Shown: positions 1-5,822 of the stretch, piece by piece
Position numbering within the stretch: position 1 is the first letter of the stretch
How the letters are laid out: every line of letters starts with the position of its first letter
Virus record (IMG/VR): IMGVR_UViG_3300043425_000638
Location: 1-38,773 of that record
Reading direction: 5' to 3' (one strand)
DNA: 38,773 nt
Source of the DNA: a virus
Translations under genes and position numbers: made by a program
Notes under the pieces: generated by a model
Databases searched by the model: none
The model's input: only the letters and a program-made list of their open reading frames with translations
Told to the model about the DNA's origin: nothing

Positions 1-955
1 ATTTGTTTTCGTTCATAAGTTTCACTTTTTTTGGAATGTTTTTAAATTTATTAATAGAGTCAGGTCTTAATGAAGCGAAAGCCAAAGTTTCCAATTTCTT
101 GTCTTTAGGCTGTTCTTCAATATAACCATCAATAAAGCCATAGTTTAAAGCCTCTTGTGCAGTCATCCAAGTTTCTGCTGTCATCATTTCTGCGACCATT
201 TTCTTAGTCTTCTTTATATCACCATCGACTAACTTACCTGAATTCTTAATCTTTGCGACATAGATGTTCAACATCTGCTCATCTACCTTTTCATACAAGT
301 CAATCATTTTCTGCATCTCTTCCTTATTCCCCATAGACATTCCCCAGCAATTATGAATCATAAAGAATCCATTCTTACTCATAAGAGATTTGTCCGCCGC
401 CAACATTACAACAGTAGCAATGGAAGCAACAATGCCAATACCTTTAGCAGTAACTTCACCAGGATAAGAAGATATAAGGTCCGCCATAGACAAACCTTCG
501 AATACATCGCCACCCTCACTTGAAATATTTAAAACCACTGGTTGTCCTGATGCTTCCAGTAAAGCACTATTAATAGCATCTCGTGTATTCGCACTTGATG
601 GTTCAATTACTCCTAATATATTTGCTTCAATCATTGCGTTAGGATTTTGGTTATCGATTTGTTTCAACTTTCTTATGGCCCATTCAATACCTTCAGTTCC
701 ACCCCAAGCATCCCAAGCCAAACCACCACATCCTTCGCTATACGGAACATCTTTATGCTGCTGATGTCTCTTAAAAGATGCCATTCTGGAAATCGTTTCT
801 CTTGAAATCGGTTCTCTCTTTGCTAATTGATTGGCTCTTTGTTTGCCAGTTGCCTCAAGACAAGTTCCCCATCCATTCTCTTCTGCCCAGTTAAGTGCTC
901 TTTGTGCATTCTCGGATGCTGCTTTAGGATAGTCTGTATAGGATTGTTCTGCCAT
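1..955 (-). CDS. Prohead protease, ClpP type, left copy, C-terminus cut by the window edge
   Basis: This is the first copy of the gene that is complete at 35150-36475. It begins with the same ATG (complement of 953-955) and keeps the N-terminal domain and the serine protease core, but the window edge removes the C-terminal coiled-coil part. Aligned to 35521-36475 it is collinear without gaps. Differences are scattered single bases, mostly at third codon positions, which means both alleles evolve under protein selection. Because the break coincides with the contig edge I read it as an assembly end, not a pseudogene. For domain details see the full copy. Confidence 0.9.
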   Translation of the reverse strand, partial: MAEQSYTDYPKAASENAQRALNWAEENGWGTCLEATGKQRANQLAKREPISRETISRMASFKRHQQHKDVPYSEGCGGLAWDAWGGTEGIEWAIRKLKQIDNQNPNAMIEANILGVIEPSSANTRDAINSALLEASGQPVVLNISSEGGDVFEGLSMADLISSYPGEVTAKGIGIVASIATVVMLAADKSLMSKNGFFMIHNCWGMSMGNKEEMQKMIDLYEKVDEQMLNIYVAKIKNSGKLVDGDIKKTKKMVAEMMTAETWMTAQEALNYGFIDGYIEEQPKDKKLETLAFASLRPDSINKFKNIPKKVKLMNENK

Positions 956-1097
956 AATATTATTTGGCAGTAAAATTATGTTACAAAATGTTTAAAAAGT
1001 TATGATTATTTTGTATTGAAGTCTTGCCCATAAAGTAAAGTTATATATTGACTTTAATAGGACAAAAGTAAAGTTAATACTTGACAATGGGTACAAA

Positions 1098-1124
1098 CAA
1101 AAAACCCCTACCGAATGGTAGAGG
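1098..1124 (-). terminator. Rho-independent terminator, left copy
   Basis: On the minus strand CCTCTACC, a four-base loop and GGTAGGGG are followed by six Ts (1099-1104). It sits between the 71-aa gene upstream and the protease gene downstream, so it should end transcripts of the accessory genes before the head operon. The same hairpin is at 36547-36573. The rest of the 956-1167 gap holds no gene. A CAAAAGTA at 1063-1070 (minus TACTTTTG) fits the Bacteroidetes -7 box, but its nearest TTTG is 23 bases away and the stretch is missing in the second copy, so I do not call a promoter. Confidence 0.8.
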
Positions 1125-1167
1125 CCCCTAATCTAAATTACTAACGTCTAAAAAACTAATGAAAATC

Positions 1168-1383
1168 TCAAATGATAGGTCTTATATCGTCATCAAGTTC
1201 TAATTTTATGACTCTAAAGTCTTGAATCTTATCAAAATATTCGTCAGCAGCATCGATGACAATATCACTGTTTCCTTCTAAAGTTTCAAGTGCTTTTTGA
1301 TACCCTTCAATGTAGGCTCTAACAACAATAATCTTTAAATCATTGTCAAACTTGTCTAAATTCTTAATAACTGTTTTTAACAT
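1168..1383 (-). CDS. Small conserved protein of unknown function, 71 aa, left copy
   Basis: A hydrophilic, acidic protein rich in D, E and K, ending LELDDDIRPII. I do not recognise a family. I place the start at 1383, not 1437. An AACCA..ACCA leader seen before many starts in this phage lies directly before this ATG, and the longer reading would translate that leader (as HKPKTTI) and overlap the preceding gene. The second copy at 36617-36832 differs by only a few residues, so the gene is maintained. It is the last gene before the terminator. Confidence 0.7.
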   Translation of the reverse strand: MLKTVIKNLDKFDNDLKIIVVRAYIEGYQKALETLEGNSDIVIDAADEYFDKIQDFRVIKLELDDDIRPII

Positions 1384-1426
1384 AATAGTGGTTTTTGGTT
1401 TGTGAAATAAAAATAATAAATATTTT

Positions 1427-1813
1427 TTACAATTCAATACTACATAGATTTAATTTTAATAGCCTATGGATTAAACTGGTAGTTAATTCTGCATACGTTA
1501 TCATCTCCTCCTCTTTGCTTACATCGTAGTTGTACTTCCAGAACGCTAAGTGCATTGCCTCGTGGAAGATAAGAGTAATATCCTTGTGTCCATTCCCAAG
1601 TCTTTTGGAATTGACAAAGATGTACATTTTGTTATCACTATTTGGGATCTCGTTGCACATCCCTGCAATGAAAGCACTGTACTTTGTATCTGTTTTCTTT
1701 TCGCAATCCTTTCTGCAAAGGCCGTGTAATTTGTTTGCATTGAAGTAATTGAACAAATCAATGGAATCTTCGCCAAGTAAGAATAAGAAGTCTGTAAACT
1801 GATGTGAAATCAT
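1427..1813 (-). CDS. Small HEAMH-motif protein, putative zinc metallopeptidase, left copy
   Basis: A 128-aa protein with IFHEAMHLAFW near residues 82-92, a match to the HExxH zinc-binding motif (H84, E85, H88). An acidic EEE and a later E follow at about residues 101-109 and could supply the third ligand. This layout is known from gluzincin-like and ImmA-type metallopeptidases, but the protein is short and I cannot name the family. No signal peptide is visible, so it would act in the cytoplasm. The copy at 36876-37262 keeps HEAMH unchanged. It flanks the hypervariable locus, so it may be an early accessory or anti-host protein; that is inference. Confidence 0.75.
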   Translation of the reverse strand: MISHQFTDFLFLLGEDSIDLFNYFNANKLHGLCRKDCEKKTDTKYSAFIAGMCNEIPNSDNKMYIFVNSKRLGNGHKDITLIFHEAMHLAFWKYNYDVSKEEEMITYAELTTSLIHRLLKLNLCSIEL

Positions 1814-2065
1814 TTAAAATAGTTTTGATTGATTAAAGTTTTTACTATCTCCAGTGAAACCAAATGTTTCAATGTTAGTAATCATTATGTCTTTGTCGTT
1901 GGAAAGATAAAACATTCCAATCACAATTTTATCACAGTACTTGTCATCAAGATAATCTCTGGCGAATTCTCTGGCTTCATCGTAAGAGGCGAATACTTTG
2001 CCATCGTGCTCCTTACTTTTAGTGTCCAGAGCCATAACAATGTATCGTAGTTTATTTGCTTCCAT
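1814..2065 (-). CDS. Hypothetical protein, 83 aa
   Basis: Unrecognised. The chosen start (MEANKLRYIVMALD) leaves a 14-base overlap with the gene upstream; starts at 2074 and 2116 are possible but run further into that gene. The sequence alternates strands and a helix (YDEAREFARDYLDD), which suggests a compact alpha/beta fold. It lies in the part of the locus that the second copy lacks, so it is accessory. Confidence 0.6.
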   Translation of the reverse strand: MEANKLRYIVMALDTKSKEHDGKVFASYDEAREFARDYLDDKYCDKIVIGMFYLSNDKDIMITNIETFGFTGDSKNFNQSKLF

Positions 2066-2279
2066 AGGTTTCATTGTAGTATTGTTCAGGTCTAAATTGT
2101 TTTTCTGATGTATCATAACTGCCTATATTATAAGCATCTATTATCTGCTCCTTCTCCATTTCTTTGGCTTCTTGAATAATATCTCTAATTGAATCCCAAT
2201 GTTTAATAGGAATATAATCAATTTGATAATTTATTGTTTTAACCAACCATTCGACTGCTGTTAAGTTTTTTTGTTCCAT
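2052..2279 (-). CDS. Small AVEWL-type protein, 75 aa (paralogue A)
   Basis: Begins MEQKNLTAVEWLVKTI and carries AKEMEKEQIIDAY and a C-terminal EQYYNETY. The same pattern (AVEW, AKEMExxQI, YYN) is in the adjacent gene at 2281-2508, so the two are tandem paralogues. I recall small proteins of this type in Bacteroidetes phages and genomes, but their function is unknown to me. No membrane segment or catalytic motif is visible. Absent from the second allele of the locus. Confidence 0.7.
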   Translation of the reverse strand: MEQKNLTAVEWLVKTINYQIDYIPIKHWDSIRDIIQEAKEMEKEQIIDAYNIGSYDTSEKQFRPEQYYNETYGSK

Positions 2280-2280
2280 C

Positions 2281-2508
2281 TTATTCTGATTTAAATGTTT
2301 TGTTATAGTAGTTCTCTCCAGTTATATTTACTCCATCAAAATAATCTGAACCAAATATATCACCCTGAGTGAATGCTGTCATAATTTGTTGCCGTTCCAT
2401 TTCTTTGGCTTGGTTATAACACTCTACTATTTCGTCATTTGGCAATAATCCACGAATATTCATCGTCATAAAAAACCATTCTACGGCACTAATTTGTTTT
2501 TCTTCCAT
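2281..2508 (-). CDS. Small AVEWF-type protein, 75 aa (paralogue B)
   Basis: Tandem paralogue of the next gene downstream, one base apart. It shares the AVEW start, AKEMERQQIM in the middle and YYNKTF at the end. Function unknown. The gene directly follows the last attC-like site, so it could be the first ordinary phage gene after the cassette block or itself a cassette remnant; no attC-like repeat follows its stop codon. Confidence 0.7.
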   Translation of the reverse strand: MEEKQISAVEWFFMTMNIRGLLPNDEIVECYNQAKEMERQQIMTAFTQGDIFGSDYFDGVNITGENYYNKTFKSE

Positions 2509-2564
2509 CTTATTTTAGTTTAATGATTAAAATTTTTAGTTTTAGATACCGCAATTAAAACTGC

Positions 2565-2613
2565 GGATAACAGTCAGTAAGCGAAATAAACTTCGCCTAC
2601 TTTTGTGTTATGG
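2565..2613 (-). repeat. attC-like site A
   Basis: Begins 6 bases after the stop of the 75-aa gene. Minus strand: CCATAAC, then arm AGTAGGCGAA, a five-base loop, arm TTCGCTTACT (one G.T pair), then GTTATCC. Terminal AAC..GTT boxes around an imperfect stem directly behind a stop codon are the layout of integron attC sites. The boxes are not perfect RYYYAAC/GTTRRRY. The 21 bases 2590-2610 recur at 37986-38006 in the other allele. Confidence 0.5.
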
Positions 2614-2619
2614 TTCATG

Positions 2620-2847
2620 CTAAAACCACGGTTCAGCATCGTAGGTTTCAGTACATTTTACAACCCTAAATTTAATTTCAGGCGTTATTTTCTTTTCTGC
2701 TTCGGCAAGTGCTTTGGCTTTTTTACGCTCAAGGAATTTATGATAGTATTCCTTTTCTTCTTCATCGTAGGTGTGATAAACGATTTCAGGTGCTTCTCCT
2801 TCTTTTTGAGCCTGTACATAATAATGTGTAAATGATTGTTTTGCCAT
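2620..2847 (-). CDS. Cassette-like hypothetical protein, 75 aa
   Basis: A short, charged protein with HTYDEEEKEYYHKFLERKKAKALAEAEKK in the middle (written here only as landmark: a long helix of E and K) and a conserved-looking end, YDAEPWF. Unrecognised. It lies between two attC-like sites, with attC-like site B ending 42 bases before its start and site A beginning 6 bases after its stop, so gene plus site A forms one candidate gene cassette of about 325 bp. Small unknown proteins are typical cassette cargo. Confidence 0.65.
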   Translation of the reverse strand: MAKQSFTHYYVQAQKEGEAPEIVYHTYDEEEKEYYHKFLERKKAKALAEAEKKITPEIKFRVVKCTETYDAEPWF

Positions 2848-2889
2848 TGTTTTTATTTTTAAATATTAGTTACTTAACAAAGCACGAAA

Positions 2890-3020
2890 CCATAACAAGC
2901 GGTATAAAACAAAGCGGTTTCAGTGCTATTTTTGGGCTTTGTCTCCCGTTCAATTTTCGGTGGGGGCTGACAGTTTATCGCTCGCAATCCGCTTCGATTT
3001 CATACCGCCAGCCGTTAGGC
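2890..3020 (-). repeat. attC-like site B (131 bases, VCR-like)
   Basis: The clearest of the four. Minus strand: GCCTAAC, an exact RYYYAAC box, begins 6 bases after a stop codon and the site ends in GTTATGG. Inside, GCGGTAT pairs with ATACCGC and AAGCGG pairs with CCGCTT, with an unpaired stretch between them, then a large apex. Length and the TAACAAGCGG ... GTTAGGC ends (plus strand) resemble the long attC repeats of chromosomal integrons. A gene-free stretch apart from this. Confidence 0.65.
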
Positions 3021-3026
3021 GTAATG

Positions 3027-3281
3027 CTAAGAAAGCCCAACAAGTTTTCTACGACCTTCAATATCACAAGTGGTTATTACCTTTGCTTCAAGTTTGTAAT
3101 GTGAACGCAAATCACGTTTCAAATCAGAAACAGTGCCTTGTACATCTGATTTAACCACTTTCCCATCACAAACGTATAAGTAATCCCAATAAACAGGGTA
3201 ATCGTTTTCCAATTCAGTTTCGTTAAGCACTACGCCTAACATCGGTTTGGCAAAATTGCCGTTTTGTTCTTCTTTTGACAT
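3027..3281 (-). CDS. Cassette-like hypothetical protein, 84 aa
   Basis: Unrecognised soluble protein, no membrane segment. It contains LENDYPVYWDYLYVCDGKVVKSDVQ-type strands followed by a helix (SDLKRDLRSHY) and a basic end. The stop at 3027-3029 is followed after 6 bases by attC-like site B, and attC-like site C precedes it, so the gene with site B makes a candidate cassette of about 436 bp. It has no counterpart in the other allele. Confidence 0.65.
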   Translation of the reverse strand: MSKEEQNGNFAKPMLGVVLNETELENDYPVYWDYLYVCDGKVVKSDVQGTVSDLKRDLRSHYKLEAKVITTCDIEGRRKLVGLS

Positions 3282-3326
3282 TTCATCTAAATTTTAAAGT
3301 TTGTACTACTATTGAAGTTTTGTGTT

Positions 3327-3358
3327 CGGCAACTTCTCCAAGCCGAGAAACGTTGGCA
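3327..3358 (-). repeat. attC-like site C (short)
   Basis: Begins 4 bases after the stop of the 65-aa gene. Minus strand: TGCCAAC, two bases, arm TTCTC, loop GGCTTG, arm GAGAA, then GTTGCCG. CAAC pairs with GTTG. At 32 bases it is shorter than usual attC sites, so it may be a degenerate one, but its position and end boxes match the others. Confidence 0.45.
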
Positions 3359-3362
3359 GCAA

Positions 3363-3560
3363 TTAAGCCGACAACTCAGATAGTTTAACTTTTATCCAGT
3401 AAGGAACATCGTATTCAATGCCATCATTGACACATTGCGCTTCATCATCCCAATCCCAATTAGGATTTGCTATCCGACAAGTTCCATCTCCATATATATT
3501 TTCTATGTGGGTTTCTTTCCCATCATACTTTACTGTTTGACCTTCTTTAAAATTTTCCAT
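3363..3560 (-). CDS. Cassette-like hypothetical protein, 65 aa
   Basis: A small beta-rich protein: FKEGQTVKYDGKE, ENIYGDGTCRIANPNW, then DVPYWIKVKLSELSA. The pattern of a 'GxxVxYdGk.h.I..i.gdg.c.ia' strand set resembles small SH3-like barrels, but I cannot assign a family. It lies between attC-like sites D and C and with site C makes a candidate cassette of about 257 bp. Absent from the other allele. Confidence 0.65.
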   Translation of the reverse strand: MENFKEGQTVKYDGKETHIENIYGDGTCRIANPNWDWDDEAQCVNDGIEYDVPYWIKVKLSELSA

Positions 3561-3584
3561 ACTACGAATTTAAATATTAACTGC

Positions 3585-3639
3585 TGCCAACAGCACATTG
3601 GCGGCATTAAAACGACCGCCAATCTGCAAACCGTTATAA
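3585..3639 (-). repeat. attC-like site D
   Basis: Begins 6 bases after the stop of the methyltransferase gene. Minus strand: TTATAAC, spacer, TGCAGATTGGCGG, an 11-base loop, CCGCCAATGTGC, then GTTGGCA. TTGGCGG pairs with CCGCCAA and TGC with GCA, separated by two unpaired bases on each side, giving the bulged hairpin typical of attC sites. Confidence 0.6.
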
Positions 3640-3645
3640 GAAACA

Positions 3646-4398
3646 TTAAACGAGCTCTCCAAATAAACCGACATTCTCTATTTTTGAGTGATTATAAATA
3701 TTTAAGGCACTTTCAAAAATTGCCAATCCAATTTCAGGAGCGACACAATTATTCAATACCTTTTCTTTATTAATACCAGTATATTTAGACAAATCAAATC
3801 CTAAATTCTTATGGTTGTTAGTTCTTAATTCGGCTTGTATTTTACCGCCTAAATCAGATTTCTTACCATTCATCCTACCTATTTGCTTTTTAAATTTTAG
3901 CATTGGTATTTTGAAGTTTGCCCAGAAATAATGGCGACCGCTTATTTGTGGTGCAATTAGTGGGGTATAATATGATTTTACATTCTCAATAATATACTTG
4001 CCTTTAAAGAAAGTTTGCAACAAAATTATTTCTTGATACAATGCCATATCAGGATAGCGTTTTATTCCTTGTGCATTTAAAAAATGATTTGTTACTGAAT
4101 GAGTAGGACAAGGTGGCGAACACCATATAAAATCAAAGTTTTCATAATTCTCTAAAAGATATTGATGTGCGTCTGCAACTATTACAATATCATTTGGATA
4201 TAAGTCTTGATAAACCTTTGCTATATTTTCGTCATACTCAATAGCGGTAACTTGCATATTTGGTGCATTCCATAATTTACGATTACCACCTATACCAGCG
4301 TAACAATTTAGAACCCTAAACAAGGGCTGCTTATAACAGGGTATTGCCAAAAGTGTGGCATTTGTGCTATTCTGAACATTTGTATTTCTATTTGACAT
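3646..4398 (-). CDS. C5-cytosine-specific DNA methyltransferase
   Basis: A 250-aa cytosine C5 methyltransferase. Motif I is FRVLNCYAGIGGNR (about residues 27-40), which binds S-adenosylmethionine. Motif IV is FIWCSPPCPTHS (about 89-100) with the catalytic PPC cysteine. Motif VI is IIENVKSYY (ENV), motif VIII is GRHYFWANF, and motif X is near NNCVAPEIGLAIFESAL. All key motifs are present although the protein is shorter than the usual 300-400 residues, mainly in the target-recognition part. No partner nuclease is nearby, so it is probably an orphan enzyme that protects phage DNA from host restriction. It carries attC-like site D right after its stop codon, so it looks like cassette cargo. Confidence 0.9.
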   Translation of the reverse strand: MSNRNTNVQNSTNATLLAIPCYKQPLFRVLNCYAGIGGNRKLWNAPNMQVTAIEYDENIAKVYQDLYPNDIVIVADAHQYLLENYENFDFIWCSPPCPTHSVTNHFLNAQGIKRYPDMALYQEIILLQTFFKGKYIIENVKSYYTPLIAPQISGRHYFWANFKIPMLKFKKQIGRMNGKKSDLGGKIQAELRTNNHKNLGFDLSKYTGINKEKVLNNCVAPEIGLAIFESALNIYNHSKIENVGLFGELV

Positions 4399-4457
4399 TT
4401 GTAATAATTTTGAGCTTTAGTAATTATATTTCCACACCTTCGACAATACCTAATCCG

Positions 4458-4670
4458 TTATAGCCTTTCTATTTCTTGTTTTACTTCTATGTAGTAATTA
4501 TAGATTTTATCTGTAGAATAAAAGGCTACCTTTAGAATTTCATCAACTGCAATTAATGCACATTCTTTGGCTGAATCAATATATTCTTCCCACCCTAATA
4601 CTTCATGAAACACTTTGGTATGAGGAATAAATTTATTTATTAACTCTTCTGCTTTTTCTTTTTGTGTCAT
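4458..4670 (-). CDS. Small KEKAEEL-type protein, 70 aa (paralogue A)
   Basis: Begins MTQKEKAEELINKFI and has AKECALIAVDEIL and a YYIEVKQEIERL end. The neighbour at 4667-4879 has the same three blocks, so they are tandem paralogues with a 4-base overlap. I know this kind of short helical protein from Bacteroidetes genomes and phages, without a function. The stop codon lies in CTATAACGG, which resembles the first box of attC-like site D, but no matching second half follows. Confidence 0.7.
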   Translation of the reverse strand: MTQKEKAEELINKFIPHTKVFHEVLGWEEYIDSAKECALIAVDEILKVAFYSTDKIYNYYIEVKQEIERL

Positions 4671-4879
4671 AATTTTTCTATTTCGTTTTTAACTTCTTTG
4701 TAATATTCTGTAAGTCCAATGAATCCATGAACTTTACTATAATTTATCAACTCATCTACTGTAATCAATGAACATTGTTTGGCAGTTGGGTATTCAATTC
4801 TTGAGTAATCTGACATTTTTTTGCTATTCAATCCAATAAAAGAATTAACTAACTTCTCTGCTTTTTCTTTTGCTGTCAT
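4667..4879 (-). CDS. Small KEKAEKL-type protein, 70 aa (paralogue B)
   Basis: Tandem paralogue of the gene at 4458-4670: MTAKEKAEKLVNSFI, AKQCSLITVDELI and YYKEVKNEIEKL. Mostly helical, soluble, function unknown. It is the first protein gene after the tRNA-like element at 4907-4992 in the left allele and is missing in the right allele. Confidence 0.7.
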   Translation of the reverse strand: MTAKEKAEKLVNSFIGLNSKKMSDYSRIEYPTAKQCSLITVDELINYSKVHGFIGLTEYYKEVKNEIEKL

Positions 4880-4906
4880 TGTTTTATGTTTTATTAGTTA
4901 AAAAAT

Positions 4907-4992
4907 TGTGGGGGATTGGATTCGAACCAATGCAAGTCCCAACATTTTTACATGTTATTCCTACCACAGGTCAATTACGGGAAACGCCCCAC
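4907..4992 (-). tRNA. tRNA-like element, non-canonical fold, no reliable anticodon
   Basis: Minus strand: acceptor GTGGGGC/CCCCCAC (six of seven pairs) with discriminator A, and a perfect T arm ATTGG-TTCGAAT-CCAAT. The middle does not fold normally. The D arm TTCC/GGAA encloses an 18-base loop containing TGGTA, and the anticodon stem AACAT/ATGTT closes a 6-base loop (GTAAAA), or an 8-base one with the alternative pairing. GTA (Tyr) or TAA could be read, but neither satisfies the stem. No encoded CCA. It may be a degenerate tRNA or a tRNA-like structure. Confidence 0.5.
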
Positions 4993-5000
4993 AAATTATA

Positions 5001-5333
5001 TTAGTAAATTATTTTTCTATCTAACATCTGCCATACAAAAAGACAGTTATAATCTCTGATCTCCATCAGGCACTTGCCATACTTCTTGGAGTAGTAAGTG
5101 TGCAACATCCCCTGGTCTGCTTCGTTGTAAGCGACAACCATCAGTCTATACCAGGTAACATCATTGATGACCTTTCTTTCCAAGTAAACAGTGTCAATGA
5201 CATCTTTGTCATACTCGAACATTTGAGGGTTTCTAGTGCTCATAATTTGAACACAATACAATTTTTCGTTAGATTGGCCCATAAGGATAAGTGAGCCTAA
5301 TACAAGAAGTGCGGTTAAAATAATTGATCTCAT
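5001..5333 (-). CDS. Secreted protein of unknown function, 110 aa, left copy
   Basis: Starts at MRSIILTALLVLGSLILMGQ, a typical signal peptide with a hydrophobic core, so the protein should be exported to the periplasm. The mature part is beta-rich with paired aromatic and charged residues (TWYRLMVVAYNE, YSKKYGKCLMEI). No lipobox cysteine is evident at the cleavage site. A longer reading frame to 5468 exists, but it only translates the tRNA-like element upstream. The start at 5333 is preceded by the AACCA..ACCA leader. The copy at 38004-38336 is nearly identical, making this the conserved right border of the hypervariable locus. Confidence 0.8.
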   Translation of the reverse strand: MRSIILTALLVLGSLILMGQSNEKLYCVQIMSTRNPQMFEYDKDVIDTVYLERKVINDVTWYRLMVVAYNEADQGMLHTYYSKKYGKCLMEIRDYNCLFVWQMLDRKIIY

Positions 5334-5366
5334 AAAAATGGTTTTTAAATGGTTAAAAAATTTAGA

Positions 5367-5474
5367 TACCAGGATAGGATTCGAACCTATATGAATAATG
5401 TTACTTGACTTGGGATTGTCCTCCAGTAACTTCTCCTTATCCCTCTTAGCGTCTACCAATTCCGCCACCTGGTA
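5367..5474 (-). tRNA. Leu-type tRNA-like element with replaced anticodon region, left copy
   Basis: Minus strand: perfect acceptor TACCAGG/CCTGGTA, a Leu-like D arm (TGGCGGAATTGGTAGACGC) and a perfect T arm ATAGG-TTCGAAT-CCTAT. Between D arm and T arm lie 58 bases where a class II tRNA would have about 32. I find no proper five-pair anticodon stem with a seven-base loop there; GTTACT/AGTAAC and GGGAT/ATCCC can pair but do not form one. The second copy (38370-38482) keeps both ends but has an unrelated centre. The spurious MAELVDA peptide typical of translated tRNA-Leu genes is encoded here. Confidence 0.55.
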
Positions 5475-5481
5475 ATTTTGT

Positions 5482-5712
5482 TTAGTAATAATAGTGCAAG
5501 TAATATCTTATAGTCTCCTCAATCTTATCCATAAATTCTTTAAATTCAGCATTGCTAAAATTCGCATCGAAATTGGAAGCATCGTTGCCGTCAGCATCAG
5601 TTATGGTAAGATCGTCAGATAGGTAAGATTCTTTCAAGCCAGTTTGAGAGCAGTTAGGCTGATAGAAAAAAGAATTGATTTTGATGTTGTGGTTTTTGAA
5701 AGTGAATTCCAT
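5482..5712 (-). CDS. Hypothetical protein, 76 aa, left copy
   Basis: Unrecognised. Starts MEFTFKNHNIKINSFFYQ and ends in a helix, FKEFMDKIEETIRYYLHYYY, rich in tyrosine. The middle is acidic (DDLTITDADGNDASNFDANF). It is the first gene behind the promoter at 5763-5793 and its ATG is preceded by the AACCA..ACCA leader. The right copy at 38490-38720 differs by one residue or so. Confidence 0.75.
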   Translation of the reverse strand: MEFTFKNHNIKINSFFYQPNCSQTGLKESYLSDDLTITDADGNDASNFDANFSNAEFKEFMDKIEETIRYYLHYYY

Positions 5713-5762
5713 AATACTTGGTTTTTGGTTGTGATAAAATATCTGATCGTCATTGATAGTAT

Positions 5763-5793
5763 CAAAGATAAAACCCTTTTTGTATTTATCAAA
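5763..5793 (-). promoter_or_regulatory. Bacteroidetes-type promoter for the accessory region
   Basis: Minus strand: TTTG (plus 5790-5793), a spacer of 19 bases, then TATCTTTG (plus 5763-5770). This is an exact match to the TTTG / TAnnTTTG form of Bacteroidetes primary promoters at optimal spacing. It lies 50 bases before the start at 5712 and would drive the 76-aa gene, tRNA-like element, secreted protein and the variable locus. The right copy of this region ends at the window edge just inside the -7 box. Confidence 0.75.
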
Positions 5794-5822
5794 ACTTTTT
5801 AAAACTTTTTTTTATATTTCTT

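Larger units (their letters stand above)
1..5765. repeat. Left copy of a diverged 3.3-5.8 kb direct repeat
   Basis: 1-1813 aligns to 35521-37262 and 5001-5765 to 38004-38773. Between them the copies differ completely. Gene order and strand are the same. Within the shared parts most differences are silent. Confidence 0.9.

Noticed and set aside
1063-1097. Promoter for the protease operon
   Set aside because: A -7-like box exists but spacing to TTTG is 23 bases, and the stretch is absent from the second copy.
4430-4465. Fifth attC-like site after the 70-aa gene (CTATAACGG)
   Set aside because: It resembles one box of site D but no second arm or GTT box follows; may be chance.
5001-5468. Longer reading of the secreted-protein gene beginning MAELVDA
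   Set aside because: That peptide is the translation of the Leu-type tRNA-like element; the true start with signal peptide is at 5333.
5367-5474. Diversity-generating retroelement acting on the tRNA-like centre
   Set aside because: No reverse transcriptase or template repeat is present in the window and the centres differ completely, not only at adenines.
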